Position numbers and translations under genes: made by a program
Notes under the pieces: generated by a model
Database searches by the model: none
Told to the model about the DNA's origin: nothing
What the model saw: only the letters and a program-made list of their open reading frames with translations
Shown: positions 63,157-64,000 of the stretch, piece by piece
Position numbering within the stretch: position 1 is the stretch's first letter
Layout: each line of letters starts with the position of its first letter
From: Edaphobacter dinghuensis
Lineage (GTDB): Bacteria > Acidobacteriota > Terriglobia > Terriglobales > Acidobacteriaceae
Assembly: GCF_014640335.1 (NCBI RefSeq)
Contig: NZ_BMGT01000001.1
Span: forward strand, 806,001 to 870,000
Reading direction: 5' to 3'
Length of the DNA: 64,000 bases

Positions 63157-64000
63157 ATGAACTTCACGGTTCTCAAATCCGGCGTTGTGGCTGTTGTGTT
63201 GACGGGTGTGGTGTTGGCGCAGACTACGCTGCATACGACGACGACGCTGGTGGTAGTGCCGACGCTGGTGCAGACGGCGGGTAACGCTCTTGTGTTTTCG
63301 CTGAAGGCGAATGACTTTGCTTTGACCGACGATGGTGTTCCGCAGAAGGTGACGCTGGAGGATGAGAGCACGCGTCCGCTGTCTCTGGTGGTGCTGATGC
63401 AGACTGGCGGCGCGGCGCGGGGACAGTTTCCGAGCTATGCCAATCTGTCGACGATGATTTCGACGATTCTTGGGCCTGCGCCCAATAAGGTTTCGATTGT
63501 GAATTTTGATAGCAGGCCGGAGGCGGCTTCGCCGTTTACGTCAGATGTCGAGCAGTGGAAGGATGCGATCGATCATCCGGATGTGGGCAATAGTGGCGCG
63601 GCGATTTTTGATGGGCTGGAGTATGCGATTGGGTTGCTGAAGCAGCAGCCGGCGAATACGCGGCGGGCGATTCTGCTGATCAGTCAGGAGCATGATGACG
63701 GCAGTCAGGCGAAGGTGAAGGACGTTGTCCGCGATCTGGGTGAGACGAATACGGCGGTCTACAGCATGACGTTTTCGGCGGAGAAGACGACGCTGCGGGA
63801 GGAGTTCAAGCAGTCGTCGCATAAGCATCCTCCGATTACGATTAATCCAGCAGCAGGTTCGTTTCTCGGCTACGTCGACCTTAGCGTTCCTCTTAATGCT
63901 GCGATTGGGGCGATGCACAAGAACATGTCTGCTGAGATTGCTGCGCTGTCGGGCGGAGAGACGAGCAGCTTCGATAATGCGGTTGACCTGGGCAATGATC
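63157..64000 (+). CDS. VWFA-related exported protein, acidobacterial type (2), truncated
   Basis: Starts at ATG 63157 and runs off the right edge (281 complete codons). A signal peptide (LKSGVVAVVLTGVVLAQ) precedes TLVVVPTLVQTAGNALVFSLKANDFALTDDGVPQKVTLED, the conserved entry of the VWFA-related domain (TIGR03436 type). The VWA core follows: SLVVLMQTGGAARGQ, where the usual MIDAS DxSxS reads MQTGG, then RRAILLISQEHDDGSQ. It lacks the metal-binding Asp. Function unknown; likely envelope or secreted. It begins 53 bp after a dispersed repeat copy. Confidence 0.85.
   Translation, partial: MNFTVLKSGVVAVVLTGVVLAQTTLHTTTTLVVVPTLVQTAGNALVFSLKANDFALTDDGVPQKVTLEDESTRPLSLVVLMQTGGAARGQFPSYANLSTMISTILGPAPNKVSIVNFDSRPEAASPFTSDVEQWKDAIDHPDVGNSGAAIFDGLEYAIGLLKQQPANTRRAILLISQEHDDGSQAKVKDVVRDLGETNTAVYSMTFSAEKTTLREEFKQSSHKHPPITINPAAGSFLGYVDLSVPLNAAIGAMHKNMSAEIAALSGGETSSFDNAVDLGND

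Overview
The window looks like a core chromosomal segment of an Acidobacteriota member (class Terriglobia, Acidobacteriaceae-like, in the Granulicella/Edaphobacter/Terriglobus range). The evidence is moderately high GC, three Oar-like TonB-dependent receptors with N-terminal carboxypeptidase-regulatory-like domains, two VWFA-related acidobacterial-type proteins, lipid A synthesis (lpxC), and dispersed palindromic intergenic repeats. Genus is an inference; there is no rRNA, tRNA, CRISPR, insertion sequence or prophage that I can support.

Layout. 1-4.6 kb: a truncated membrane protein, a tight divergent pair, and a minus-strand operon rlmH-accD-methyltransferase. 5-8.4 kb: the first Oar-like receptor. 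8.6-14.1 kb: a minus-strand run in which nadD and rsfS are separated by a three-gene cassette (small YVDPG membrane protein, NoeA-like methyltransferase, membrane sulfatase-like enzyme), preceded by a small outer-membrane barrel. 14.3-20.5 kb: an oxidoreductase, a response-regulator/diguanylate cyclase translationally coupled to a MHYT hybrid histidine kinase, and obgE. 20.7-28.8 kb: a Tat-exported sulfatase, gnd-zwf (pentose phosphate pathway), a VWFA-related protein with a LolB-like lipoprotein, and mltG. 29-33.7 kb: greA, a CDP-alcohol phosphotransferase with a GT-C-like membrane protein, a papain-fold-like secreted protein and an unknown secreted protein. 33.8-41.5 kb: NIPSNAP protein, hexose-6-phosphate mutarotase, maf, a P-loop kinase, M20 peptidase, lpxC, folK, and an ECF sigma/anti-sigma pair. 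41.8-48.8 kb: two tandem Oar-like receptors. 48.8-59 kb: VOC protein, MscS channel, mnmG, msrA, DUF5076-like protein, dnaB, VOC/WYL-regulator pair, alr, and a small protein coupled to a GnnA-like oxidoreductase. 59-64 kb: an AT-richer stretch with a tandem hairpin repeat, a membrane protein, a GH92 mannosidase and a truncated VWFA-related protein.

Functionally the segment mixes housekeeping (fatty acid, NAD, folate, ribosome assembly, replication, tRNA modification) with envelope biology (lpxC, mltG, alr, receptors, lipoprotein, sulfatases, GH92). The least explained signals are intergenic: a dispersed REP-like family whose central stem changes sequence but stays paired in the two clearest copies, a tandem 30-nt hairpin array at 59.06-59.12 kb, a triple-dyad leader before lpxC, a 13-bp x3 tandem repeat near 0.9 kb, and a perfect DnaA box before dnaB. 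The best gene-level candidate for an undescribed system is the three-gene cassette at 9.4-12.6 kb.
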